Virus record (IMG/VR): IMGVR_UViG_3300036832_000867
Location: 1 to 43,954 of that record
Length of the DNA: 43,954 bases
Reading direction: 5' to 3' (one strand)
DNA from: a virus
Under the pieces are notes generated by a model. It saw only the letters and a program-made list of their open reading frames with translations, made no database searches and was not told where the DNA came from. This document shows positions 39,105 to 43,954 of the stretch, in pieces. The position numbers and the translations under genes were made by a program. Positions within the stretch are counted from its first letter, which is position 1. Each line of letters starts with the position of its first letter.

Positions 39105-39803
39105 ATGGCGCACAACACGCCGCTAAGCTGGCCGGTCGGCTGGCAGCGCACCGAACACCGGCAAAACTCGAGATTCAAAGCGGCAACGTCCAAAGCGTTG
39201 CCTCTGCTCACTGCGGAAGTTCGGCGGCTGGGCGGAATCAATCTGGTCATCTCCACCAATCTCCCGCTGAAAGGGGACGGCACGTTTCGTCTCGACCGTG
39301 ACCCGGTCGATCCTGGCGCTGCCGTCTACTTCCAGCGCGAGGGCAAGGATATGGCCTTCGCGTGTGACCAGTTCGACGAGGTTCGCGAGAACCTTTACGC
39401 TATCGCGAAGACGATCGAAGCGATGCGCGCGATTGAACGCTATGGCGCTGCGGAGTTGGTCAATCGCGCCTTTAGCGGCTTTCTGGGCCTCCCTGCGGTG
39501 GCCTGCCATGCTCCGGAGGGGACTCCTTGCTCCCGCGCTGGCATGAACGTTGCTCCGTGGGTTGGGGAGATGCATCTTGACCGAGTTCATGCAGCGCGTG
39601 TCGCCGATGAACTGGATGCAGAAAAGGTGGTGGTTGCCGAGTCCGCAATTCGGGAACTGGGGGCCAAAACCGCCCCACCCATGGCCCTCGGAGGAGAGAC
39701 AGTCTGTCGCTGCCCTCCGGATAGGTGTCTATTACATCCGAACTCGAAAACGTGCGGAATGCGTGCATCCACGGCATCCGAGGCGGGCGCGAGCCGTGAG
39801 TAA
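39105..39803 (+). CDS. DnaJ-associated-type protein lacking its J domain (232 aa)
   Basis: GGAG before ATG 39105. The N-terminal about 130 residues (PLSWPVGWQRT, RLGGINLVISTN, DPGAAVYFQREGK, FACDQFDEVRENLYAIAKTIEAMRAIERYG) match a family of phage/plasmid proteins that normally continue into a J domain (W-x-x-V/I-L-G, then HPD). Here the family sequence stops at GFLGLPA (about 130) and an unrelated Cys-containing tail (CRCPPDRC) follows. So the J domain has been lost or replaced. The end overlaps the next GTG by 8 bp. Replacement may be linked to the adjacent transposase fragment. Confidence 0.65.
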   Translation: MAHNTPLSWPVGWQRTEHRQNSRFKAATSKALPLLTAEVRRLGGINLVISTNLPLKGDGTFRLDRDPVDPGAAVYFQREGKDMAFACDQFDEVRENLYAIAKTIEAMRAIERYGAAELVNRAFSGFLGLPAVACHAPEGTPCSRAGMNVAPWVGEMHLDRVHAARVADELDAEKVVVAESAIRELGAKTAPPMALGGETVCRCPPDRCLLHPNSKTCGMRASTASEAGASRE

Positions 39804-40386
39804 GTCCACTATCAGCACCTTCCAGCTTTTCGCTCTCATCCCAGACGCCGAGTCCGCAAGGCTCTATCTTGAGGCTCGACTCTGGCCGGATGGCGTGACC
39901 TGCCCGTCCTGCATTCTTCGTGACCGCATCAGCACCCGCAAGGGAGGCTACTACCGCTGCAACCGCTGCAACCTAGACTTCACCGTCCGCACAGGCACCA
40001 TCTTTGAGCGTTCGCACGTCCCGCTGCACAAGTGGGTCTATGCGATGTATCTGGTTGTCACCTCCCGTAAGGGCATTAGCTCCATGCAGAGTTGGTTTGG
40101 TCTCTCGCTGAAGATTTGCAAACCACATATGAAGACTGGTTTTCTGATCACCCGGAGTTGGAGGATTAATGGCGTCAATGCTGTACAAAACGGATGGCCG
40201 TGCGAGCTATGTCGCGCCCGCTGGCGCAACGTGGTCGCTGGCAGAGTTGCAACGGCTGGTCGGTGGCGATATCGAGATTGTTCGCACGATCGACGATCGC
40301 TACATGGTTATCAACGAGCAAGGAAAGTTTCAGCGTCTTCCGCTCAACATCTATGCCACGCGGCTCTTTGTGCACGGTCGCCGTGA
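39796..40386 (+). pseudogene. Truncated IS1595-type (ISXO2-like) transposase
   Basis: From GTG 39796 the frame reads FQLFALIPDAESARLYLE, then a zinc-ribbon CPSC...YRCNRC with DFTVRTGTIFERSHVPLHKW and VVTSRKGISSMQ, the N-terminal region of IS1595/ISXO2 transposases. After SSMQ (about 40090) similarity ends; the DDE nuclease domain is absent. The frame stays open to 40386 but runs into the DUF3846-like gene in another frame, so the true remnant ends near 40090-40168. No inverted terminal repeats are seen. In the -1 frame a short end (SLAEDLQTTYEDWFSDHPEL) reaches a TAATG junction with the next gene and may be the rest of the disrupted native gene. Confidence 0.6.
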
Positions 40387-40450
40387 TGTGATCATGGGTC
40401 CGGCTGTGGTGGTCGACACCAAGTTGGAGTTGGACGGGCCGGACTGCTGA
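40169..40450 (+). CDS. DUF3846-like small protein (93 aa)
   Basis: GGAGG 7-8 nt before ATG 40169. SLAELQRLVGGDIEIVRTIDDRYMVINEQGKFQRLPLN and the following ATRLF matches the DUF3846 pattern (LxxLQxxVGGxIE, DDRYxVxNExGKxxxLPxN). Small phage protein without known function. Preceding stop and start share TAATG. It closes the rightward unit before the terminator at 40507. Confidence 0.75.
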   Translation: MASMLYKTDGRASYVAPAGATWSLAELQRLVGGDIEIVRTIDDRYMVINEQGKFQRLPLNIYATRLFVHGRRDVIMGPAVVVDTKLELDGPDC

Positions 40451-40464
40451 GGGATAGAGTGCTC

Positions 40465-40474
40465 ATAGCGGCAT
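40465..40474 (+). promoter_or_regulatory. Single early-operator half-site
   Basis: ATAGCGGCAT, identical to the left arms at 1081-1090 and 2890-2899, but without an inverted partner. It may be a lone binding site just upstream of the terminator. Confidence 0.3.
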
Positions 40475-40506
40475 AGACCGAGACGTGCACATGACCAAAT
40501 TGGGGA

Positions 40507-40538
40507 GGCTGAGGGGTGTCGCACCCTTCGGCCTTTTT
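40507..40538 (+). terminator. Strong rho-independent terminator
   Basis: GGCTGAGGGGTG-TCG-CACCCTTCGGCC forms a 12-bp stem with two wobble pairs, followed by TTTTT (40534-40538). It ends the unit 38652-40450. The following stretch to 40987 (about 450 bp) holds no confident gene but a possible origin and structured RNA, described separately. Confidence 0.85.
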
Positions 40539-40562
40539 GTTGCCCTGGTAGGTACCTCGTAA

Positions 40563-40621
40563 ACCGTTGGAAAAATTAATGTTTTAATCCACAAACTTTA
40601 AGGGGTACATTCACAAACGGT
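40563..40621. other. Candidate replication origin
   Basis: AT-rich segment framed by ACCGTT (40563-40568) and AACGGT (40616-40621). Inside are two DnaA-box-like sites: TAATCCACA (40585-40593, one mismatch to TTWTNCACA) and ACATTCACA (40607-40615, two mismatches), 22 bp apart on the same face, each followed by AAC. It is in the longest intergenic region, upstream of the winged-helix replication-type gene. Position and boxes support an origin; not proven. Confidence 0.45.
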
Positions 40622-40636
40622 GGAGCACGCGGCGCG

Positions 40637-40733
40637 GGCGACACTATTAGGCAAAGACTCCGGCTGATCCCCGGAGTTGGTGGGGGGAACCTGAGATTCC
40701 CCCGACCCGCCTTCTCTCAGGGGAGTGTGTGCC
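40637..40733 (+). ncRNA. Riboswitch-like pseudoknotted RNA
   Basis: By eye four helices nest consistently. P1: GGC and ACACT (40637-40645) with AGTGT and GCC (40724-40733). P2: ACTCCGG (40657-40663) with CCGGAGT (40671-40677). P3: GGGGGAA (40683-40689) with TTCCCCC (40697-40703), plus GGT/ACC at its base. Pseudoknot: the whole P3 loop CCTGAGA (40690-40696) with TCTCAGG (40715-40721). The Shine-Dalgarno GGGGAG (40720-40725) for an ORF at 40734 is held between the pseudoknot and P1. No known class is recognised. Confidence 0.6.
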
Positions 40734-40901
40734 ATGTTGCCTCGCTATCAAGTTCGACTGACAAGACAGGGTTTAGCCGCTGATCTGGCGCGAGTGTGCC
40801 GCCGATCGACGGCAGTTTTTTTTGCAGGAGACGTTAACCGACAGGTCCCAGGGGTGCAATCCGGCATAGTTCCGACAAATCCCCTGCGGCTTCTGACTTA
40901 A
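40734..40901 (+). CDS. Possible 55-aa ORF behind structured RNA
   Basis: ATG 40734 lies 8 nt after GGGGAG. The product starts MLPRYQVRLTRQGLAADLA, then a basic middle (RVCRRSTAVFFAGD). The LPRYQVRLTRQ start faintly recalls phage JAB/RadC-like proteins but that is weak. A terminator-like hairpin with T8 (40797-40823) lies inside the ORF (encoding VFF), so either the ORF is real and the hairpin incidental, or the region is non-coding and the RNA ends there. Confidence 0.35.
   Translation: MLPRYQVRLTRQGLAADLARVCRRSTAVFFAGDVNRQVPGVQSGIVPTNPLRLLT
40797..40823 (+). terminator. Intrinsic terminator with T8
   Basis: TGCCG and CGGCA (5-bp perfect stem, 8-nt loop) followed by G and TTTTTTTT (40816-40823). 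It would end a short RNA that carries the pseudoknot element. It overlaps the 55-aa ORF. Confidence 0.65.
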
Positions 40902-40936
40902 ACTGCAAAGCCGAGGGCGGAACCCCCCGGCTTTGC
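40849..40936 (+). promoter_or_regulatory. Second structured leader with alternative pairings
   Basis: CAGGGG (40849-40854) pairs with CCCCTG (40881-40886) around CGG/CCG (40862-40874). Then GCAAAGCCG (40905-40913) can pair either with CGGCTTTGC (40928-40936), a GC-rich hairpin, or through AAGCCG with CGGCTT (40887-40892). The two are mutually exclusive, as in an attenuator, upstream of the 41-kb replication-type gene; no U-tract follows. Confidence 0.4.
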
Positions 40937-40943
40937 CTACATC

Positions 40944-40949
40944 TATACT
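40944..40949 (+). promoter_or_regulatory. Candidate -10 for replication-type gene
   Basis: TATACT (five of six consensus) identical to the rusA -10; no -35 is seen at the expected distance. Transcription from about 40956 would give a 30-nt leader before ATG 40988. Confidence 0.4.
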
Positions 40950-40987
40950 GCCTCGCCCTATCGCCCCGCAAAGGTGAATCGGGCATC

Positions 40988-41695
40988 ATGCGTCAGGACG
41001 CACAAGTTATGAATAAGACTACAGAATGCGCCTATGAGTTGCAAGAATCTTTTCGTCAAACCTGTGCAAATACTGCACCTAGCGCACCCAAGAGACTCCC
41101 AAAAGTAACCTTTCTTGTTGATCCCGTCATCTGGCAAAAGATGAGCGCGGAGCACCGCGAGGCGTGGCGGGCTTTCATGCGCCAGTATCGCGCCTGGAGG
41201 GTCCGCGAGGTCTTCGATCCGAAGTATCGAACGATTGCGGGCTGGTTCGGAAAGAGTATTTCCGCCGCGCGGCGATACATTAAGGACTTTGCGCGGTGGG
41301 GGTTGTTGGTGATCGAGGAGCGCCGCCGCGCGTGGAATCGCAACGATACCAATGTGTATAAAGTTGTGGATTCTACTGTGGATCGTGGGGGGGGGTGCCC
41401 TTCAAAAATGAGCGGGGAAAAGCCTTTTAAAGACTCTTTAAAAACCAATACACCCGCTGATCGCGGGTCACAATCCACGACAAAGGCAAAAGAAACATCC
41501 CTCTTTGAGCGGCTACGGGAAAAGTTTCGGGCCGAACGGCGGGCCTTCGACCTGAAGGTATCCCTGCAAATGCGGGCGGAATACGAAGCGAAGGGCCGAA
41601 TCTTTGCGGAACGGCGGGAAAATCGGCAACTCGAGAGTAGCCGCATGGCGGTAGCTGCCCGCCTGGGCATGTATACCGGTCCCAAGAGTTCATAG
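40988..41695 (+). CDS. Winged-helix replication-type protein (235 aa)
   Basis: Residues about 45-130 hold a winged helix like phage replication/initiator or regulator proteins: helix AEHREAWRAFMRQY, then TIAGWFGKSISAARRYIKDFARWGLLVIEER (recognition helix and wing), ending YKVV. After a Ser/Lys linker, a long basic helix (about 170-225: SLFERLREKFRAERRAF) follows. A G9 run (41387-41395) encodes RGGG just after the wing and could slip. Next to the candidate origin this is the best replication initiator candidate. ATG 40988 or 41009 may be the start; AAAGG is 13 nt upstream of the first. Confidence 0.6.
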   Translation: MRQDAQVMNKTTECAYELQESFRQTCANTAPSAPKRLPKVTFLVDPVIWQKMSAEHREAWRAFMRQYRAWRVREVFDPKYRTIAGWFGKSISAARRYIKDFARWGLLVIEERRRAWNRNDTNVYKVVDSTVDRGGGCPSKMSGEKPFKDSLKTNTPADRGSQSTTKAKETSLFERLREKFRAERRAFDLKVSLQMRAEYEAKGRIFAERRENRQLESSRMAVAARLGMYTGPKSS

Positions 41696-41715
41696 CAGCA
41701 TCCATGGAGGCATGA
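41691..41715 (+). repeat. Repeated initiation leader, copy 1
   Basis: CATAGC (41691-41696) followed by ATGGAGGCATGA (41704-41715). The 12-mer recurs at 41947-41958, also preceded by CATAGC (41935-41940). Each copy supplies the GGAGG and the ATG of the next gene. Confidence 0.5.
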
Positions 41716-41939
41716 CAAAAATGGCGGTTGATCCTGGCGGAAATGTATTGAAAGTTGACGATATGGTAGTGATTATGCAGCAGATAGACTTAAGTTGCCT
41801 TATGCCGGTCATAGGCAAAATTATAGAAATAGATGACGTGGAGCAACGGTTAGTCATCGCGGTTTCCGTGAATGAATATGCGGGCAAATACGCCGTGGCT
41901 AAACTATTTAATCCAGACGAGCATCTAGAAAAAGCATAG
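41712..41939 (+). CDS. Small SH3/KOW-like protein (75 aa)
   Basis: GGAGG about 3 nt before ATG 41712 (the second ATG, 41721, is less well placed). The sequence is strand-rich: LKVDDMVVIMQQ, VIGKIIEIDDVEQRLVIAVSV, a pattern like small beta-barrel (SH3/KOW-type) proteins. No enzymatic motif. It opens a small accessory cassette after the replication gene. Confidence 0.6.
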   Translation: MTKMAVDPGGNVLKVDDMVVIMQQIDLSCLMPVIGKIIEIDDVEQRLVIAVSVNEYAGKYAVAKLFNPDEHLEKA

Positions 41940-41958
41940 CGCTATGATGGAGGCATGA
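41935..41958 (+). repeat. Repeated initiation leader, copy 2
   Basis: The palindrome ATAGCGCTAT (41936-41945) contacts ATGGAGGCATGA (41947-41958). It shares the ATAGC/GCTAT arms with early operators and could be a compact operator over the initiation site. Confidence 0.4.
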
Positions 41959-42212
41959 TGGCGGATGATCGCTATGAAGTGCACAACGCGGACATTGAAG
42001 AGAAATTGCGAGACCTGGGCAAGCGCATCCATGCTGCCATAGCGGAATCCAACACGCCGAAGTTGTGTTTTTTGCTGCTACTGTTCGATTTAGACACTCG
42101 CGCGGATGGGAATGGGACGACGTTCTATATCTCGGACGCACAGCGTCATGGAGCCGTCGAAGCGTTGAAAGAAGCCGTGAGGCGAATCGAAAAACAGGGA
42201 GTGCCGGAATGA
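41955..42212 (+). CDS. Hypothetical protein (85 aa)
   Basis: GGAGG leads ATG 41955 (or 41958). Helical start (NADIEEKLRDLGKRIHAAIAE), a hydrophobic strand (LCFLLLLFDLD) and a C-terminal helix (GAVEALKEAVRRIEKQG). It overlaps the next gene by ATGA. Not recognised; compact alpha/beta fold likely. Confidence 0.6.
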   Translation: MMADDRYEVHNADIEEKLRDLGKRIHAAIAESNTPKLCFLLLLFDLDTRADGNGTTFYISDAQRHGAVEALKEAVRRIEKQGVPE

Positions 42213-42481
42213 AGGATCGCATTGGCAACACAATCGAGCAAGGTGACAAAGTGCTGGTGTCGTTGCCTGAAAAGCAGGTGTTCGGGTTTGTGTCGGACAT
42301 CTCAGAGAGCGCCTTGATAGCGCCATCACGCGGCGGGCGCGGAGCGCTTCAGAAACAGGCAGGGCGGGTGCTGGTCTCATGTGTATTCGCGCTGCCGGTA
42401 GACGAAGAATACGGGCTTGTGGCGCAGGTAGTGAAAGTCTACGACTCAGACAAACACGAACCCGCGACGCCACCGAACTAA
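42209..42481 (+). CDS. Small SH3-like protein (90 aa)
   Basis: Starts MKDRIGNTIEQGDKVLVSL, ATGA-coupled. Strand-rich (VFGFVSDISESALIAP, GRVLVSCVFALPV), another probable SH3-like beta barrel; resembles the 75-aa gene only in type. After its stop comes A9, then the SD of the Tat-exported gene. Function unknown. Confidence 0.6.
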   Translation: MKDRIGNTIEQGDKVLVSLPEKQVFGFVSDISESALIAPSRGGRGALQKQAGRVLVSCVFALPVDEEYGLVAQVVKVYDSDKHEPATPPN

Positions 42482-42501
42482 AAAAAAAGAAAGGAAACAC
42501 T

Positions 42502-43059
42502 ATGCCAACCGATGACCGTAGAGATTTCCTAAAACAAGGATTAGTCGCCGCAGCATTGGCGGCGATTCCTCTAGCAGCAGCAGGGGAGCCAACTCAAAAA
42601 GTTCCTCTCACCAGACCCATCAAAGTCAAGGTGCTCGATACCAAGGAAACGACGGACGGAGACCGCCTGGAAAGCAGCGCTCTCTTTGACTTGCAAGGAG
42701 AGAACGGGGCCGTTCATCACGTAACCGGGTACTCGCTGAAAATCGAGCGCGCGGACTCTTACGACACCACTCTCATCCTCCGCACTGATAAATACGCGGC
42801 GGCGGGCGATTCCAACCCACTCGATAGCGATTTGCGCGTCATCATCGTTACCGGCGAGAAGGGACAGGTAGACGGGGATACGCGCACCGATGAAATACAA
42901 ACGACCGTCTTCGGGCCACAGGGGGTAATGAAGTCTCCCCCGCAGACGATCAAGAAAAGCCTTGTCGATCCTTACGCCGGGATGGATGTGCACGAGAAAG
43001 CGCAAGCCATCATCAACGATCGGGTACGCAATCCGCGCGGCCACGAAGGGAGCAAATAA
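42502..43059 (+). CDS. Tat-exported protein (185 aa)
   Basis: AAGGAAA precedes ATG 42502. DRRDFLKQGLVAAALAAIPL is a textbook twin-arginine signal (RR-x-FLK then hydrophobic region; cleavage near LAAAG). The mature part is beta-rich (VKVLDTKETTDGDR, VTGYSLKIERADSY, LRVIIVTGEKG) with a charged helical end. No cofactor motif is visible, though Tat substrates are often folded in the cytoplasm first. Phage genomes rarely encode Tat substrates. It ends one base before the next gene. Unknown function. Confidence 0.7.
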   Translation: MPTDDRRDFLKQGLVAAALAAIPLAAAGEPTQKVPLTRPIKVKVLDTKETTDGDRLESSALFDLQGENGAVHHVTGYSLKIERADSYDTTLILRTDKYAAAGDSNPLDSDLRVIIVTGEKGQVDGDTRTDEIQTTVFGPQGVMKSPPQTIKKSLVDPYAGMDVHEKAQAIINDRVRNPRGHEGSK

Positions 43060-43060
43060 A

Positions 43061-43231
43061 ATGCCAATCGACGAAGCCTGTTTTTATTGGTGCGCGGGAG
43101 TCTGTACAGCCTTAACCGAAGGTGTTGGCGCGCTCATTTGTGTAGGTGGCTGCGCTTTAGCGTGTGACGAAGCCTATCTCCCAGCGCGGTTTCGTCCGCT
43201 GCGTTTAACCCGCAGAATGACGAGAGTTTAG
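43061..43231 (+). CDS. Cys-rich peptide with twin CX3CX3C (56 aa)
   Basis: AGGGAG before ATG 43061. Cysteines at 7, 11, 15 and 27, 31, 35 form two CX3CX3C motifs separated by 11 residues in hydrophobic helices (FYWCAGVC, ALICVGGCALAC), then a basic tail (RFRPLRLTRRMTRV). The layout resembles twin-CX3C helical hairpins stapled by disulfides (small Tim proteins) and some hydrophobic bacteriocins. It is one base downstream of the Tat gene, so coexpressed. No signal peptide is evident. No known homologue is claimed. Confidence 0.65.
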   Translation: MPIDEACFYWCAGVCTALTEGVGALICVGGCALACDEAYLPARFRPLRLTRRMTRV

Positions 43232-43237
43232 CGCTAA
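43228..43237. repeat. Palindrome TTAGCGCTAA
   Basis: A perfect 10-bp palindrome overlapping the stop of the Cys-rich gene, related in centre to ATAGCGCTAT at 41936-41945. No poly-U follows, so it is more likely a protein site than a terminator. Confidence 0.3.
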
Positions 43238-43260
43238 CATGTAGCTATGAGGTATTTAAC

Positions 43261-43416
43261 TTAGTGACCCAGATGTATACCGCCAAGAAGCACACTTAGC
43301 GCCCAAAACATCAAACCGATGGCGATGAGGTTGATTCTTGGCGGTGCTGGGTTCCAAAATCCAGCCAGGGCGAAGCACACGACCGCGAATGCGATTAGAA
43401 CTAGCGATAGGACCAT
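43261..43416 (-). CDS. Small two-span membrane protein (51 aa)
   Basis: On the minus strand; GGGAGG (43426-43431) lies 9 nt before ATG 43416. Two hydrophobic helices (LSLVLIAFAVVCFALAG; NLIAIGLMFWALSVLLGG) are joined by a short WNPAPPR turn. Small hairpin membrane proteins like this act in phage exclusion or lysis control; no specific family is recognised. It converges on the Cys-rich gene with a 29-bp gap. Confidence 0.65.
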   Translation of the reverse strand: MVLSLVLIAFAVVCFALAGFWNPAPPRINLIAIGLMFWALSVLLGGIHLGH

Positions 43417-43456
43417 GACTGATTACCTCCCGTTGATTGTGGAGCAAGGATGCGTG

Positions 43457-43921
43457 ATGCCGGACGCATCATACAGGCTGATCCGGGTGGGGTCACGTCT
43501 GAACAAGCATGGTCGGCGGATGGCGATTGTCGATACTGACGATTTTCCGGCGCTGGCGTGGCGGCGGTGGACGTTGCGCAAGGCTGGGGCTGGGAATCTC
43601 TACGCGACGACGACGATCGAGGGCCGCGCGGTGGAGATGCACCGGCTCATAACGGGCGTTACGGACCCTGGGGTGTACGTAGACCACCTAGACGGCTTCG
43701 GCCTCAACAACCGGCGCTACAACCTCGCGCCGGGCACTCCAGCGGCGAACGTGGCGACGCGCAAGCGTTGGGCGGTCGAGCGGAACCGCAGGACGGGCAG
43801 ATTTGAGGTCGTGGTGTACACTGCGACGGGTCTCAGGGTAGTTGTTGACGACTTTGGCACCTACGCAGAAGCGCACCACGAGCGGTACGCGAAGAAAGTC
43901 TACTGGAGCGCCTTCGAGTAG
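43457..43921 (+). CDS. HNH homing-type endonuclease (154 aa)
   Basis: Start at 43457 with AAGGA 6 nt upstream; ATG 43415 is in frame but its SD is badly placed. Core: MHRLITGV, then VDHLDGFGLNNRRYNLAPGTP, the HNH fold of free-standing phage homing endonucleases (MHR-x-I, DHxxGxxLxNRRxNL). The C-terminal part (GRFEVVVYTATGLRVVV) may be an AP2-like or strand-rich DNA-binding region. The gene is visibly richer in G+C at third positions than its neighbours (many GCG/CGG), suggesting separate transfer. Nicking/cutting is inferred from family. Confidence 0.75.
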   Translation: MPDASYRLIRVGSRLNKHGRRMAIVDTDDFPALAWRRWTLRKAGAGNLYATTTIEGRAVEMHRLITGVTDPGVYVDHLDGFGLNNRRYNLAPGTPAANVATRKRWAVERNRRTGRFEVVVYTATGLRVVVDDFGTYAEAHHERYAKKVYWSAFE

Positions 43922-43924
43922 TTT

Positions 43925-43937
43925 GGGGACTGTCCCC
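43925..43937. repeat. Palindrome GGGGAC-T-GTCCCC, right-end copy
   Basis: A 6-bp arm perfect inverted repeat 4 bp after the HNH gene, matching the core of the copy at 110-126. If the molecule is circular, the two lie about 140 bp apart in one gap. Confidence 0.45.
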
Positions 43938-43954
43938 ACAGTTAATTTGTAAGA

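Noticed and set aside
39105-39803. J domain in the DnaJ-associated protein
   Set aside because: No HPD tripeptide or J-domain helices in any frame after residue 130.
40621-40830. tRNA in the non-coding region
   Set aside because: AGTTCGACT at 40751 resembles a T-loop, but no acceptor or anticodon stem can be built around it.
43415-43457. HNH start at 43415 overlapping the minus-strand ATG (CATG)
   Set aside because: Its SD would be only 2 nt away; ATG 43457 has a better placed AAGGA and begins where the domain starts.
1-43954. CRISPR array, integrase, attachment sites or direct terminal repeat
   Set aside because: No regularly spaced repeats longer than the short ones listed, no recombinase motif, and the two window ends do not match.

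Overview
The window looks like most or all of a tailed bacteriophage genome with podovirus-like gene content. It encodes a large terminase with an atypical P-loop, a P22-sized portal protein, a putative scaffold, an N4-gp56-like HK97-fold major capsid protein, paired tail adaptors, a tail nozzle, large Q/A-rich proteins that resemble ejection proteins, fibres and a SleB-like cell-wall hydrolase. I see no tape-measure protein, sheath, integrase, DNA polymerase, tRNA or CRISPR array. Several signal peptides end in A-x-A-Q or A-A-Q, and the two giant secreted or tail proteins resemble those of Acidobacteriota. I therefore infer a soil acidobacterial host, from style only and not from a database match. 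No direct terminal repeat is visible, so whether the sequence is circular cannot be decided.

Layout. Positions 1-4574 hold a rightward early region made of three transcription units, each headed by the same promoter/operator plus mini-hairpin cassette. It encodes an orphan clamp-loader-like ATPase, an ArdC antirestriction protein and a run of tightly overlapping small genes. Positions 4646-7971 are a leftward early operon led by a ribbon-helix-helix regulator. It contains an SMC/RecF-like ATPase and three small zinc-binding proteins, one with a C2H2 finger. The two regions converge on a shared terminator near 4600. Positions 8044-30738 are one almost gapless leftward virion operon running from portal (upstream) to fibre and lysis genes (downstream).

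A single rightward gene at 31013-34651 interrupts the leftward late genes. It encodes a secreted polysaccharide-lyase-like protein and separates the portal from the terminase operon (34648-38621, leftward). That operon begins with a RusA-type resolvase and holds several small phage genes. From 38652 transcription runs right again: an RHH protein, a DnaJ-associated-type protein without its J domain, a truncated IS1595-type transposase, a DUF3846-like protein, then a 537-bp non-coding stretch. That stretch carries a terminator, a possible origin and a riboswitch-like pseudoknotted RNA. A winged-helix replication-type protein follows. The right end is an accessory cassette with a Tat-exported protein, a peptide with twin CX3CX3C motifs, a tiny membrane protein and an HNH endonuclease.

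The most interesting signals are the structured RNA at 40637-40733, which hides a Shine-Dalgarno sequence, the repeated early control cassette, the lyase-like cargo gene placed inside the virion block, the Tat plus Cys-rich cassette, and a C10 tract that could fuse two virion-region genes by -1 slippage.
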